From positions 3,116,501 to 3,180,500 of the forward strand of contig NC_135566.1 in the NCBI RefSeq assembly GCF_964340395.1: 64,000 nt of DNA. Direction: 5' to 3'. The notes under the pieces are model-generated. The model made no database searches. It worked only from the letters and a program-made list of their open reading frames with translations, and was not told the origin of the DNA. Both the position numbers and the translations under genes were made by a program. Below are positions 10,948 through 22,936 of this stretch, in pieces (positions within the stretch are counted from its first letter, which is position 1; each line of letters starts with the position of its first letter). This DNA comes from Glandiceps talaboti (taxonomy: Eukaryota > Hemichordata > Enteropneusta > Spengelidae).

Positions 10948-13900
10948 ATGGCGTCTGCTGGTAAGTTTCTACCTTTTTGTTGCACCAATCGAAATCAACA
11001 TTTCCTTCTGAATATGACTTCCGGTTACAGTTATAGTGTCTGTTTACTTAGTACTTATATGATTTGGAGAAGATCATAAGATCTGCGTTGTTTCTGTTTT
11101 TACATTTTCGTTTTTTGTGGAATCGGTATGACTCATGTACACTGTATGGCAATGATGGTATGTTTACTTGACGGGGTTGTGAAGGCATGGTGGCTGTCAG
11201 TGATTTGTCACCGTATCCGGAATGGAGAAATATATTTGTCTAGCTATTAATTTAGTATGTAGTGATCTAAAGCTAGGAAAAACTCTACACTGACAGAACA
11301 CCAATGTCACCCATGTCTGTGAACTTCAAAAGTGTAAGAAAAAATTTGGTGTCGGTGCAAAGTTTTTTTTTTATTATTTATTTATTTATTGTTCCGCCTC
11401 GGATACAGTCCACTACGTGTCAGTAGTATCTCAGACCACTAACTAACTATAGTGGTCTGATATAGTATACGTGGCTCTGTGGTTTTGCAACTCAAAACCG
11501 ATGCCTGAGATGAAATGGAACATTCTTTTCATTTTCTATCCTACTTACCACTATAGGAGGAAAGTATACCTTTAATAACCCACTCACCCACCCCACCCCC
11601 ACCCCCCTCTCTCTAAACAATACACATGACTTATGGTCTATTTTCCCAGATTATTCTGGTCTGTTTATAATGAAATCTGACTAAAATCTTATGAAGGCTC
11701 AATTTGCTTTTGGGGTCCCTCCATGATCTATGGGCAAATAAACAAAAGAGGGGGAAGATGGTCCTCTCAGGTGAGGAATAACCAAAAGCACAGAAAACAT
11801 GAAATGGGTAAATAAAGCAGGTTGATAATTCTCTTTGATCAAGTTGCGTCTGTTTCCAGATATAGATGTAGATACATTTGATTGAAATCATTATCATCTG
11901 TAAACAGACTATAGTCAGACCATCTCATTACATCAGGTGTTGACATTTAGGATATTGTACACTGATATATACATGATGTATAGTGTTTTTGGTGGTGAAT
12001 ATTATGGTTGTACATATTGAAAGAATTGGCCAAATGAAGACTTTTAACATTATTTACTCCATTATAACATCACTTTGTATGCCCTGAGGAATATAGTTGA
12101 TAAACATGTAGGACTCATTTGACTCTATGTCACGTACACTTCTAGTAGTCTTGTAGTAAGACCTTGGATCTGCACTTTGGGTGTTGCTGAATAAAGCTGA
12201 AAGGTAATGAGTTCCTCTGTCTGGGCTTTGGGCTAGCACCCTCAGTAGTGACCTTCAGTTGCAGTAAGCACAATAGTCCAGGTGTCTAGGAGCTTGACTG
12301 TGGTCACACTCATATAGTGGTCTGAGGGTCACACCTACCAGTAACAAAGTCAATATTTGTATTCAGGATATTAATGTAAGCACAGACAAGTAAGAACAAA
12401 GACAATGCCCTCTATAGCCACTTACCCAATCATGTGATTTGTCTGCCAATCAGTCACCATCTTTTAGATAACAGGTAAATCAGCATACAAGTGATTTTCA
12501 TAGAGAATTTTAAAAACGCAACAAAACTATCACTATAACCATTAGGCTGTGAACTGTAACACTGAAAACAACCATACCTGGCTATGGCCTATGTAACTCC
12601 TCACAAAAAAGTATGACTTCCTGCTAGTCTGTGTGATGATCAAAAGAATAATCCTCCAGCTAGGTTTCTTATGTATACTGTTGCTATGCAGTGACATGTT
12701 GTATTTATCCCCAATAAATATTCTTGGTGTAACATCTACCACATGCCTACATGCATTTTGAAACAGCAGAGATTGGCAAAATGTCAAATTTTGATGCAAT
12801 TGAACGTTATGAATCTGACATCTCTCTTCTTTTTGACAAAAGGTATATCATCAGAACAGTTGAAGCAATGTACTGATCGTTTTGAATCAGATCCACGGTA
12901 CAAAGTTGCACAGAATGTAGCTGTTACCCATGATCCCTTGGAGTTAGTTCTTGACCAGAAAGTATTGCATGGAATAAACCATTGTTTTAACCACAAGGTA
13001 GGTACTGTTTCTCAGGATTGTCCCCATACTAGCCAGCACTGTTTGGTATCAATTGACACTCAGAAAACCTCGACAATATGCTTCCAAATCAATTCCAACA
13101 TTCACAGAAATTATACACCTATTTATAGAAACTTGTTTGCCTGTATATTAGTGAATGATAAATTTTACATTTTGGGTTAAAAATGATAAAAACAGGAGTT
13201 TCTTGAAATTCAACACATAGTAAAATATAGAAGAAAGTTTGGTGTACTTTAAAGTTGCTGTGTGTCAATGGCACATGAAACTAGCTTGAATGGCATTCTA
13301 AGTGAACTGTACAGATGTACATCACAGATAAAAGTACTGATTTGTGAATGAATTTATTAATTTGTGATGTTCAGGTCTGTGTTATAAAGAGTATAAATCA
13401 TGTGACTTTTATTTTAATTTCCAAAGGTTGGAGAGGTGAAGCCAGTGACCAATCAAAAGAGTTCTGGACGATGTTGGATCTTTGCCTGTATGAATGCTAT
13501 GAGGTTACCTTTTATGAAGCATCATAACTTGGAAGATTTTGAATTCAGTCAAAACTATCTATTTTTTTGGGACAAGGTAAACCAATAAAAATATGGCATA
13601 GTTTTATCTCACAAGAGGTGTCACACTGTCAGCTGTTTGAAAAACTGTGAAATTTTCATCTTTGATTTGAAATTTGTGTGTACAATAGATTTGCTACATA
13701 CTAGCATCTCTTTACTGCACGCTGCTATCAAAACATAGTTGAAATACTTTGTTACCATGGCAATACAAATCTGGATTATACTAGGGAGTCTAACCCTATT
13801 CCATCCCTAATCCAACCCAAACCTCAACTCCCTACCTTGAATGTGTATCTGTTGTACAGTCAGTCCACAGTTCTATATTCTTGCCATCAAATGTTCTGTA

Positions 13901-16099
13901 CTCTTTGAAAGCAGTGACAAGCCCTGTTCCTTTCTAGATATCTAGATTTTATATATACACACATGACTAATGTTTATGAATGCTTGTTTGGTTTTCTAGA
14001 TTGAAAGGAGTTTGTTCTTTCTGCATGCTTATGCAGAAACCAGCAAGAAAGGTGAACAGGTTGATGGTCGATTGTTTAACTTCCTTCTCAGCAATCCAGT
14101 TGATGATGGCGGCCAATGGGACATGTTGGTTAATCTGATTGAGAAACATGGTGTTATTCCTAAAAAGTGTTTTCCTGAGGCACACAGTGCTGACGCCTCT
14201 ACTCGTCTACACCGTATGATGAAATGCAAGGTAACATTCTAAGTGTTGCATGTCAATCAAACCTAGCACAAATGTAAAGATAACACCTGGTTTTGGTAGG
14301 AAATGTTCCTGTATTGTCATTAAAATTTGTGCAATAATTCAGGAATTGCAATAATCAAGGGACATAATGCTGTATAATAATTATCACACAGTGCTTAAAC
14401 CTCTACTTATCTACATCATATGAGCAAATTCATAGTAATGTTTCTAGTATTTGCATTTCAATCAAACCTGGCACAAATTTAATGAAAACAAGATCTTGTA
14501 GGACGGTGTGACCATACTCAGTCCCTAAAAAATTGTACTCTGTAATATTCTATGAATTTCAATGAGAAACTCAATGCCAATGTCTAGATCATCATCATAA
14601 AACCAGTACAGCCCCCACTGCAATGTATTGGTAAAACACCTACCAACAGAGTTGCTGCAGCAGAAAGATAATGCTCTGGCAAGACCTATATTATCATTGA
14701 TAAACATATGCTATGGGGTATTCAACATGAATAGCCTTAAACTAATGAATGAATTAAAGTTCAATTTTTCAAAATCAATTTATTTCACATGTCATGCAAC
14801 ATATATAGTATTTAGATGTTACTGTAGTACAACTAAACAGTGTACAATAAGTTACTTTTACATGATAAATCATTACTATCTAATATTTTTCATATGCAGC
14901 TTAGGGAATATGCACTTCGTCTCCGTTTGCTGATTGAGGATGGTAGATCTGACCAGGAGATTCAATCTGAGATTAACAGATCTATGGAGGAGGTAGGTGT
15001 TATACATGTTTAGTAGACATCTACTAAGTCTGAGGCTCCATTTACGCAATGCCATTTCAAATAAAAACACAACTATTTTGCTGCAACAATTTAAAAACAG
15101 ACATATTTGATCTCAGGACTGAGCCATCAATGACATACTAATGCACACCTTAAAGCATTTTGCTATGTTTGTGCATGTGCAAGAACAATCATTTTCGAAG
15201 CGATTACTTTCTGCTGAAGTCTGAACGTGATAATTATGACCAAGCGTGTTTTTGTGTGGATGGTATAAACCACTTGATGCCTTATCATGTAAACACACAA
15301 AACTGCATTAAAAGAGACCATTATTGATTTTCAGCATTTTTATTTGAAAACACTCGGGTAAATGCAGCCTAAGTCTTAGATTGCAGTCAAATATACCATG
15401 ATAAAAATCCTCTGTAGCTAAGCTACATGTAGGTAACTTATCTTGTACAACTGATAAATCATAGTCAAATAATTTACCAACACATTATTAACTATTACTT
15501 CCTCATCAGATATACCGTATGGTGGCAATCTGTCTTGGCAGTCCACCAGACACTATCACCTGGGAGTACCACGACAAGAACAAGACATATCACAAAGTTG
15601 GACCCATCAAACCTAGTGATTTCTACCACCAATATGTCAAACCACATTTTAATGCAGCAGACAAGGTGAGACTAATAAATCATGAAGTGATCTTCCAAAG
15701 TCGATATCAACAGTATTTATGAATGGCAACACTTGTACTCTAAATCCTTTACAGGTTGTTTGTTATCCTGTGCTTTAATACTATAGTTGTCTAGAGAGAA
15801 TAGTTGTCAAGACAGACAGACAGACAGACATTAACAGGCAGAGAGATAGACAGACAGACAGACATTAACAGGCAGAGAGATAGACAAACAGACGGACGGA
15901 CAGACAGACAGACATTAACAGGCAGAGAGATAGACAGACATTAACACGCAGAGAGACAGACAGACAGACAGACAGACATTAACAGGCAGAGAGATAGACA
16001 GAGACAGACATTAACAGGCAGAGAGATAGACAAACAGACAGACATTAACAGGCAGAGAGATAGACAGACAGACAGACATTAACAAGCAGAGAGATAGAC

Positions 16100-16140
<41 letters not shown>

Positions 16141-19100
16141 TAATACTGCAGGTGGTTGCTCCTGTTTGTTCTTGTGTTATCTGTAAGCTAGAAATATCAA
16201 TTGATGTGTTTTATAGGTATGTATTGTCAATGATCCAAGACCAAACCATCACTTTGGTAAGCTGTATACTGTGGATTACCTCAATAATATGCATGGTGGA
16301 CGGCAATGTCTATATATTAACCAACCCTCCAGTGTGCTTAAGGAGTTGACAATTCAATCCATCAAGGCTGATGAGGTATGTGGAAATCATACTGGTTAAA
16401 ACCAGTACAAACCAGTTCACTCTGGTTTACATTTAGAATTTGTAATGATGAGATAAGTAATGTAACAGTTACTATATCATATTTCTTCATACTGGGGAAT
16501 TGTTGTACAAACCAGTATTGGTTTGGGTTTGACCTTAAAATGTAAAAAAAAACCTGTTAATTGGAGTATATTTAAACATACCGTACACAGTAAACCCAAA
16601 GCATGTAAGTAGACATCATGGTAGCCTGCAATTGGGCTTTTAAATTTTGCTTTCAATCAGTTGGGGGGGGGAAAATGTAAAATCACAATCTGCTTTGTCA
16701 CTATGAGTCGCTAGACGAGTAACGAGGTCACAAGTATTTTCTCTGAATGAAGAAAAATATTAGAAAATAACAATTATACCAGCGCCAATAATATCAAAGA
16801 AAAATCGGGAAGAGTAATTGCAATTTAAGACATTTTGACTCATATTTCAAACAAAACAGAACCAGTGACGTAGACGCATGTTGTCATGACATAGGTGTAG
16901 ATTGTCGTGACATGTAACAACCAGAATATATATTCCATATTTTTTGTTAAACTTGGCTTGTGCATGGTATAATTCATATCAATGTGCAATAATGATGGAT
17001 GATAAACAAACTGTAGTAAATATGATATACTCTGTTTTATCAAGTAAATCAGATGTCAAACTTGCAACAGTTTACCATTATACTAACTTCTATTCATTTC
17101 ATATCTTTACAGGCTGTTTGGTTTGGTTGTGATGTTGGTAAATTTTTTAACTGGAAGCTAGGAATCAATGATCTTGATCTGTAAGATATTATTCTTTGTA
17201 TTTCTGACAACATGTGTTGTGATTGTACCATCAATACTACATATCTATGGCCACTTGATACTGAGCCATGATTAGACATTTCCTGTGCACTGATTGGCTG
17301 AAAACAACTTAGCCATGACTAGATATTTCCTCTGCACTGATTGGCTGAAAACAACTTATCCATGACTAGACATTTCCTTGGCACTGATTGGCTGAAAACA
17401 ACTTAGCCATGATTAGACATTTCCTTGGCATTTCCTTGCTGAACCAAGTGTTATTAATCCAAAGTGCTTTACTTTGGTGTTAAGGGTTGTACATAATATA
17501 TGATTCTATGAAAACTACAGAAAGTGCTTTACTTTGGTGTTAAGGGTTGTACATAATATATGATTCTATGAAAACTACAGAAAGTGCTTTACTTTGGTGT
17601 TAAGGGTTGTACATAATATATGATTCTATGAAAACTACAGAAAGTGCTTTACTTTGGTGTTAAGGGTTGTACATAATATATGATTCTATGAAAACTACAG
17701 AAAGTGCTTTACTTCAGTGTTAAGGGTTGTACATAATATATGATTCTATGGAAAACTACAGAAAGTGCTTTACTTTGGTGTTAAGGGTTGTACATAATAT
17801 ATGATTCTATGAAAACTACAGAAAGTGCTTTACTTTGGTGTTAAGGGTTGTACATAATATATGATTCTATGGAAAACTACAGAAAGTGCTTTACTTCGGT
17901 ATTAAGGGTTGTACATAATATATGATTCTATGAAAACTACAGAAAGTGCTTTACTTTGGTGTTAAGGGTTGTACATAATATATGATTCTATGAAAACTAC
18001 AGAAAGTGCTTTACTTCGGTATTAAGGGTTGTACATAATATATGATTCTATGGAAAACTACAGAAAGTGCTTTACTTCGGTATTAAGGGTTGTACATAAT
18101 ACTATATGATTCTATGAAAACTACAGAAAGTGCTTTACTTCACTGTTAAGGGTTGTACATAATATATGATTATTTGATACTCAACAGATACAACTATGAG
18201 TTGGCATTTGGTTTCCGTATGCTACAAATGACAAAATCTGAAAGGCTGATATACTGTGAGTCTTTGATGACCCATGCTATGCTAATCACTGGTGTAGGTA
18301 CTGAGGTGAGTGTGTGTTTTCAATTTATCCAGATAAAAATAGACATAACAGATAATTTAAAAAAAAAAAAAAAAAAATTTGTGCTTAAAAATAAGATAAT
18401 GGTGTGGTGTTTACTCAAATGTAGAAATATTACATTATAATATGAATAAACCTTCCATGGATCTGTTGCCGTGATGATTTTAATAAACCTCACATGGTCA
18501 TTATGCCATTAGGATTTGAATAAATATCCCATGGACATGTTGCCAAAACAATTTAAGTAAACCTCCCATGGACCTGTTGTTGTAACAATTTGAATAAACC
18601 TCCTATGGACCTGGTACCAGTTCCAAGATGTATCCTAATAAATCTTATGTATTCTTTACGTGCAACAGATTTCACACACAATATTCAGGGAGTAGTGACC
18701 ACCACCTTAACCATATCTTGGTTTTACATAAAAACCATGTCTGTCATTGGTTTATTCAGTCTTATTCATAAAAAATCACTCACAATTAAAGATAAATATA
18801 TCTTTCCATAGTTCAATGATGAAGTTTTTATTTCAAATGTAATAAAGACAAAAGAAGTTGTCACACAAGCAACATCGTCACATGCAATGCATCTTGGGAA
18901 CTGGATAAATCGACTATACATATAAAGCGCACCCCTATCAACAGATATTCTCATTGACTTTATTCTTTCATTCGTGTGAAAGACACTACCATGCAATAGC
19001 CTAACATTTAAACACAGTCTTGGTTAATAATATTCAAACTCAGAAAAATGATAGGCAAATACATTAACAGTTCAAGATAGTTGGTGTGAATGATATTACC

Positions 19101-20183
19101 ACATAGAGGGTGCCATCTCACTCTTGAATACTTTTATACTTCTTAATAGGAAGAAGATGGGAAGGAGAAAAGTACAAAATGGAGGGTTGAGAACTCCTGG
19201 GGAGATGAGAAGGGAGATAAAGGTAATGTGATATATTTTTGTCTATTGATTCCTATATATTTCTTTTTGTGGTACAACTGCTGACATGAGATAGTGGACG
19301 AACCGACCCTGTTACAAACAGGGAAAGTAGACAAATGAATTGGATTATTAACACTTGGCTCAGCATGTTGGAACAGCAGAGACTTGTATTACACACCATG
19401 GTTTGATAACGACAGTTTTATGGCCTCTTTATGTGAACATGAAATGCCAGGGGCACTGGAAATTTGTTTGTGAATGTGAGCTATCATGTAAAGTGGCCAT
19501 AAAACTGTTCCTATCAAACCATGGTGTGTAATACAAGGCTCTGTACTTCCAACATGCTGAACCAAGTGTTATTAATCCAGTTCATTTGTTTACTTTCCCA
19601 GTTTGTAAAAGGTTCTGTTTATCCACAGTCTGATGTTGGCAGTTGTATATTTAAAGTGTTGAATCATAGAAATGTGAACTATGTACAGTGGTGTGTTATA
19701 TTTTACAGTGTTGAATCACAGTTGTATGAATACTTAGCAATCATTGAATGCTAGGATTATTAAGAAAGAATAATTACTGTAGGCTGTTGGCTGACTGATA
19801 ATTCAAAGAAAAAATTGTACCACTGATTATTGTTAATATATTGTGATTTAGTTTATGTAGTGTTGTCATGGAAACTGAATATATCAACCATGCTAATTAT
19901 TTATTATGTATTTTCTCCATGATGACTCTTTTGAGTGACTTTCTTTGTTTATATCTGAATGCTGTTTTTCCAATCTTGATCTTTTTTCCCCAACTGATTC
20001 ATATTAATATGTTGTCCTTTCATTCTGACAGGTTACCTCATCATGTCTGATAAATGGTTTGATGAGTTTGTATATGAAGTTGTCATCGATAAGAAATATG
20101 TACCGTCTAACGTGTTAGCAGTACTAGATCAAGACCCCATAGTTCTCCCAGCATGGGATCCAATGGGCTCTCTAGCTCAGTAG
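10948..20183 (+). CDS. BLMH: Bleomycin hydrolase, cytosolic C1B cysteine protease, 11 exons
   Basis: Exons: 10948-10960, 12843-12997, 13427-13576, 14000-14230, 14900-14992, 15510-15665, 16217-16375, 17113-17180, 18188-18305, 19150-19222 and 20032-20183. They join in frame to 455 aa, exactly the human length. The papain-like triad is intact: Cys72 in [11 protein letters not shown], His371 in ESLMTHAM, Asn396 in WRVENSWGD. Other family blocks are [28 protein letters not shown] and [10 protein letters not shown]. The C-terminal arm, which acts as an aminopeptidase guide in the hexameric family, is present ([13 protein letters not shown]). The family trims peptides as an aminopeptidase, hydrolyses homocysteine thiolactone and inactivates bleomycin. 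The first coding exon is only 13 nt (MASA plus one base). Introns 8 and 10 carry a minisatellite and a MITE. Identity is certain. Confidence 0.97.
15811..16141. repeat. GACA-rich compound tandem repeat in BLMH intron 6
   Basis: (GACA)n runs alternate with a longer unit, CATTAACAGGCAGAGAGATA, about nine times, ending in a pure (GACA)n block just before exon 7. The longer unit seems to have formed on a GACA background. Confidence 0.85.
17266..17430. repeat. 47-bp tandem repeat in BLMH intron 8
   Basis: Three full copies and one partial copy of a 47-bp unit containing CATGACTAGACATTTCCT and GCACTGATTGGCTGAAAAC. It directly precedes the 60-bp array. Confidence 0.8.
17461..18172. repeat. 60-bp minisatellite, about 12 copies, BLMH intron 8
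   Basis: The unit begins AAAGTGCTTTACTTTGGTGT and continues through TTGTACATAATATATGATTC to ACTACAG. The first four copies are identical over 60 bp; later copies differ by a few bases (TTTGG/TTCGG/TTCAG, one or two A insertions). The array ends about 15 bp before exon 9. Such homogeneity suggests recent expansion. Confidence 0.95.
19273..19647. mobile_element. Foldback MITE, family A, copy 1
   Basis: Inverted arms of about 150 bp run from TACAACTGCTGACATGAG to the mirrored end CTGATGTTGGCAGTTGTA. The centre of the arms reads CAGTTTTATGGCC / GGCCATAAAACTG. TA at both tips is compatible with a TA target. It lies in the last BLMH intron. A sister copy is at 26698-27066. Confidence 0.75.
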
Positions 20184-21179
20184 AGTTATTCCTACGAAAA
20201 AGCAATATGAACTCAGGAACCACAAGTATAAGAATCATCATATCCAGGGGTGTATTACATTGTGTATAGCGCCACCTAGTGGCAGAACCCAGTATTGACA
20301 GAAATATTTCTGAATCAATACTTACAAACTTATGGGTTGATTTATGTTTGTGAAATATTTCAGCCAATACTGTCACTGACACTGACTTCATCAGGAAAGG
20401 GAGATTAATCAGAATGTAGTTTTTTTAATGAAAATATATGACCAAAATTAGACTTGTGTTGTTTTCTTCTTGCTTCAACTTAGTTTCACCTATGGTAGTA
20501 TTATTTACCTCATAATTGGATTGATTTTCAAACAACTGAACAAATATGCAAATTTTAGTGTGTGATAAATTTTGGACTATTAGTATACCAGGATGATTGA
20601 CAGAAATGTTTTATTAAAACTATTGCTATCATGTATGATATGATATGACTGGATGTAAATTCACTGTCCACATGTTATTCAAAACATGGACATGAACAAA
20701 TGTTTTTAAACATCATAGAGTTACTATGTGCAAACCTTACCTTAGGGAGCTTGTCCAAAGTTAGTTACAATGGCACAGAGTTACATACAACAACATTAAA
20801 GGGGCACTAACTTAGTTTAAACATTTTTGGGCATAATTCTTGCTACATATTTAAAAGTTACTAACAGCATTCTATGTACGGAATCATACTGAACCCTCAC
20901 CTGTAATTGATTGAACTGAAACCTTGTATTAGGATATAACTTATAGACAATCCAATTTATTTTATGTATAAATGATGATGAAGCAAATCACTGTACAGGT
21001 CAACTGTACTGATAATGCCAGAGTAACGCCATTGAAGGCATAAATTGGCATTAAAATTAAGCTAGAATAGTTTAATTGAGGTTGTATGTAAGTATCTTCA
21101 CTTGATTATCAACTTAACTTGTGTCAATTTAAAATAAAATGAATTAAAGTATAAACAGTCACTATTATAACATTATAAC

Positions 21180-21450
21180 ACATCATGTTCACACAGCCTT
21201 CAGTGATTGGCTTAGATCATATCACATGGTATGGACTAGTGACCTCTATTTGCATACAGGGGCACTATTTATGTTCTGTTTTCCCTAGGGCAATATTCAT
21301 GTAGCACTGAATTAAGTCTTATCGAGGATTTGCTTTGACTGTAGAAAGAATATGTGCCTTAGAATGTGATGTGTTATAAAACACTTATTGCTTTGCCTTA
21401 TTTGGGCACTAGAAGATGTCATATTATCCCTCTTTCTTGAGGCGGAAAGC
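21180..21450. mobile_element. Dispersed repeat R1, copy 1
   Basis: About 270 bp, from CAGTGATTGGCTTAGATCAT through TTTTCCCTAGGGCAATATTC to TTGCCTTATTTGGGCACTA. It matches 56115-56355 in the same orientation with many substitutions. No ORF. An old non-autonomous element is likely. Confidence 0.6.
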
Positions 21451-21748
21451 TAAAGGGAAATAGTAAAAGACTTCTATTATCACTCTCATGGTAACAGATA
21501 TCTACTACTGCCATCATAGCCAGGCAATATAAGCGTGTAATGACATTTTGCTGTTGACCACCATCAATAATAACTTTTATAATCAAACCAGATCTCATGA
21601 AGGTGAACTAAATCTGAGGATGACTATACCTGTACTAACACCAAATTATGTAATACACCAGTCATAACATTTTTACATACATGAATAAATTATCATTATA
21701 ACCCAAATTAAGTTGTGAACTCACTGTTGCCTTATGATCTAAAGAATG

Positions 21749-21749
21749 T

Positions 21750-21802
<53 letters not shown>

Positions 21803-21860
21803 TATTGTATGTATGTATGTATGTATGTATACTATGTATATGTGTTTGTGTATGTGTGTA
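21749..21860. repeat. (GT)n/(GTAT)n microsatellite
   Basis: A GT run passes into GTAT repeats with one interruption (AATATT). Confidence 0.95.
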
Positions 21861-22936
21861 TGTAAGTCTATGAGTTATGGTTATATAATGTTACATTATC
21901 ACTTGGCTAAAGTCCATGGGATGTTCCATTATCCTGTGGAGGTGTTTTCATGTTTGAAGTGTGTTTCTCTCACTGCATGTGTATGTCAGATATTTGATTT
22001 TAGTTGTACACATCGCCAATGGCAGTATTTTTGTCTATTGTACACAATTCCCTTTCTCCACCAATTACTTGTATATTGGGGAAACCCTTACCAAATGAAA
22101 AGTCATCACATAGTGCTCAGAGAAATAGTGGCTATTGATTGATCCCGCTGCCCTTGCATAAACAAGTGAGCTTGGAGCTTGTGGATGTATGATGTTTGCC
22201 AAAAATAGTTGGTGCATATATAATTACCTGTACTCATCTGCGTTTAACTCCCAAGGTGCAACAGAATTTTTTTTAAAAATCCTCAGGAAATAGTTTATTC
22301 ATGGGTATCTCTGTCTTTCTAGACCATTCGTAAAAACCTACACCAAGATTAGCAAACAAATTATTCGCCATCGAATAAAAAAAATCTGTAACGCAATGAT
22401 GACACTGTTTGTAACATCGAAAATACAAAACTACCGCCAGAACAAAAATAAATGCTTTTGGCCTGTACGGCTTGCCATACAGTGCATGCAGTGCATGCAT
22501 GCAGTGCAGGTTAGATAGTTTTACTCCCTCAGAGGCATGAATGTAAATTCTCTTGTTTTTTCTCGTCAATTTGTAAATTATTCATTGGAGGCGCTGTGAC
22601 AGAACATTTCTCTTGAATTTGGTTCATAAAGGTGAGTGTAACGTGAAACAGCTAAGCCTGGTTTTCGCCAAAGCTGTCATCAGAGCTTCTGGCAGCTAGA
22701 GCAGGTTCTTGCAGAAGGAAGAAGGTATTTAATAGGGGAATCCCTGGGGAATCGGAACTTCGAGGGAAGATAGGACAATTCGAAATGCATTGTGGGGCTC
22801 TTAGCAATCTGGTACGCGGTGATGCCAAGATGGCTTCCAGATTGTTATTTATGAGGCTGAGAATTGAAAGGTGTCAGACGTGACAATGAGTATTTACAAA
22901 CACTGTACGTAAGTTTAACACATCCCTTGGAGTAAG

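Larger units (their letters stand above)
20184..22936. other. Intergenic, BLMH to J-domain gene
   Basis: It contains the BLMH 3' UTR, with possible poly(A) signals but none decisive. There is a copy of a roughly 270-bp dispersed repeat at 21180-21450 (relative at 56105-56380), the GT/GTAT microsatellite at 21749-21860 and, from about 22600, the probable promoter and 5' UTR of the J-domain gene. A minus-strand ORF at 22273-22569 has no recognised motif. Confidence 0.45.

Noticed and set aside
15811-16141. CRISPR-like array (regular repeats with spacers)
   Set aside because: Spacers are the same GACA sequence as the repeats, there are no cas genes, and it lies in an animal intron.
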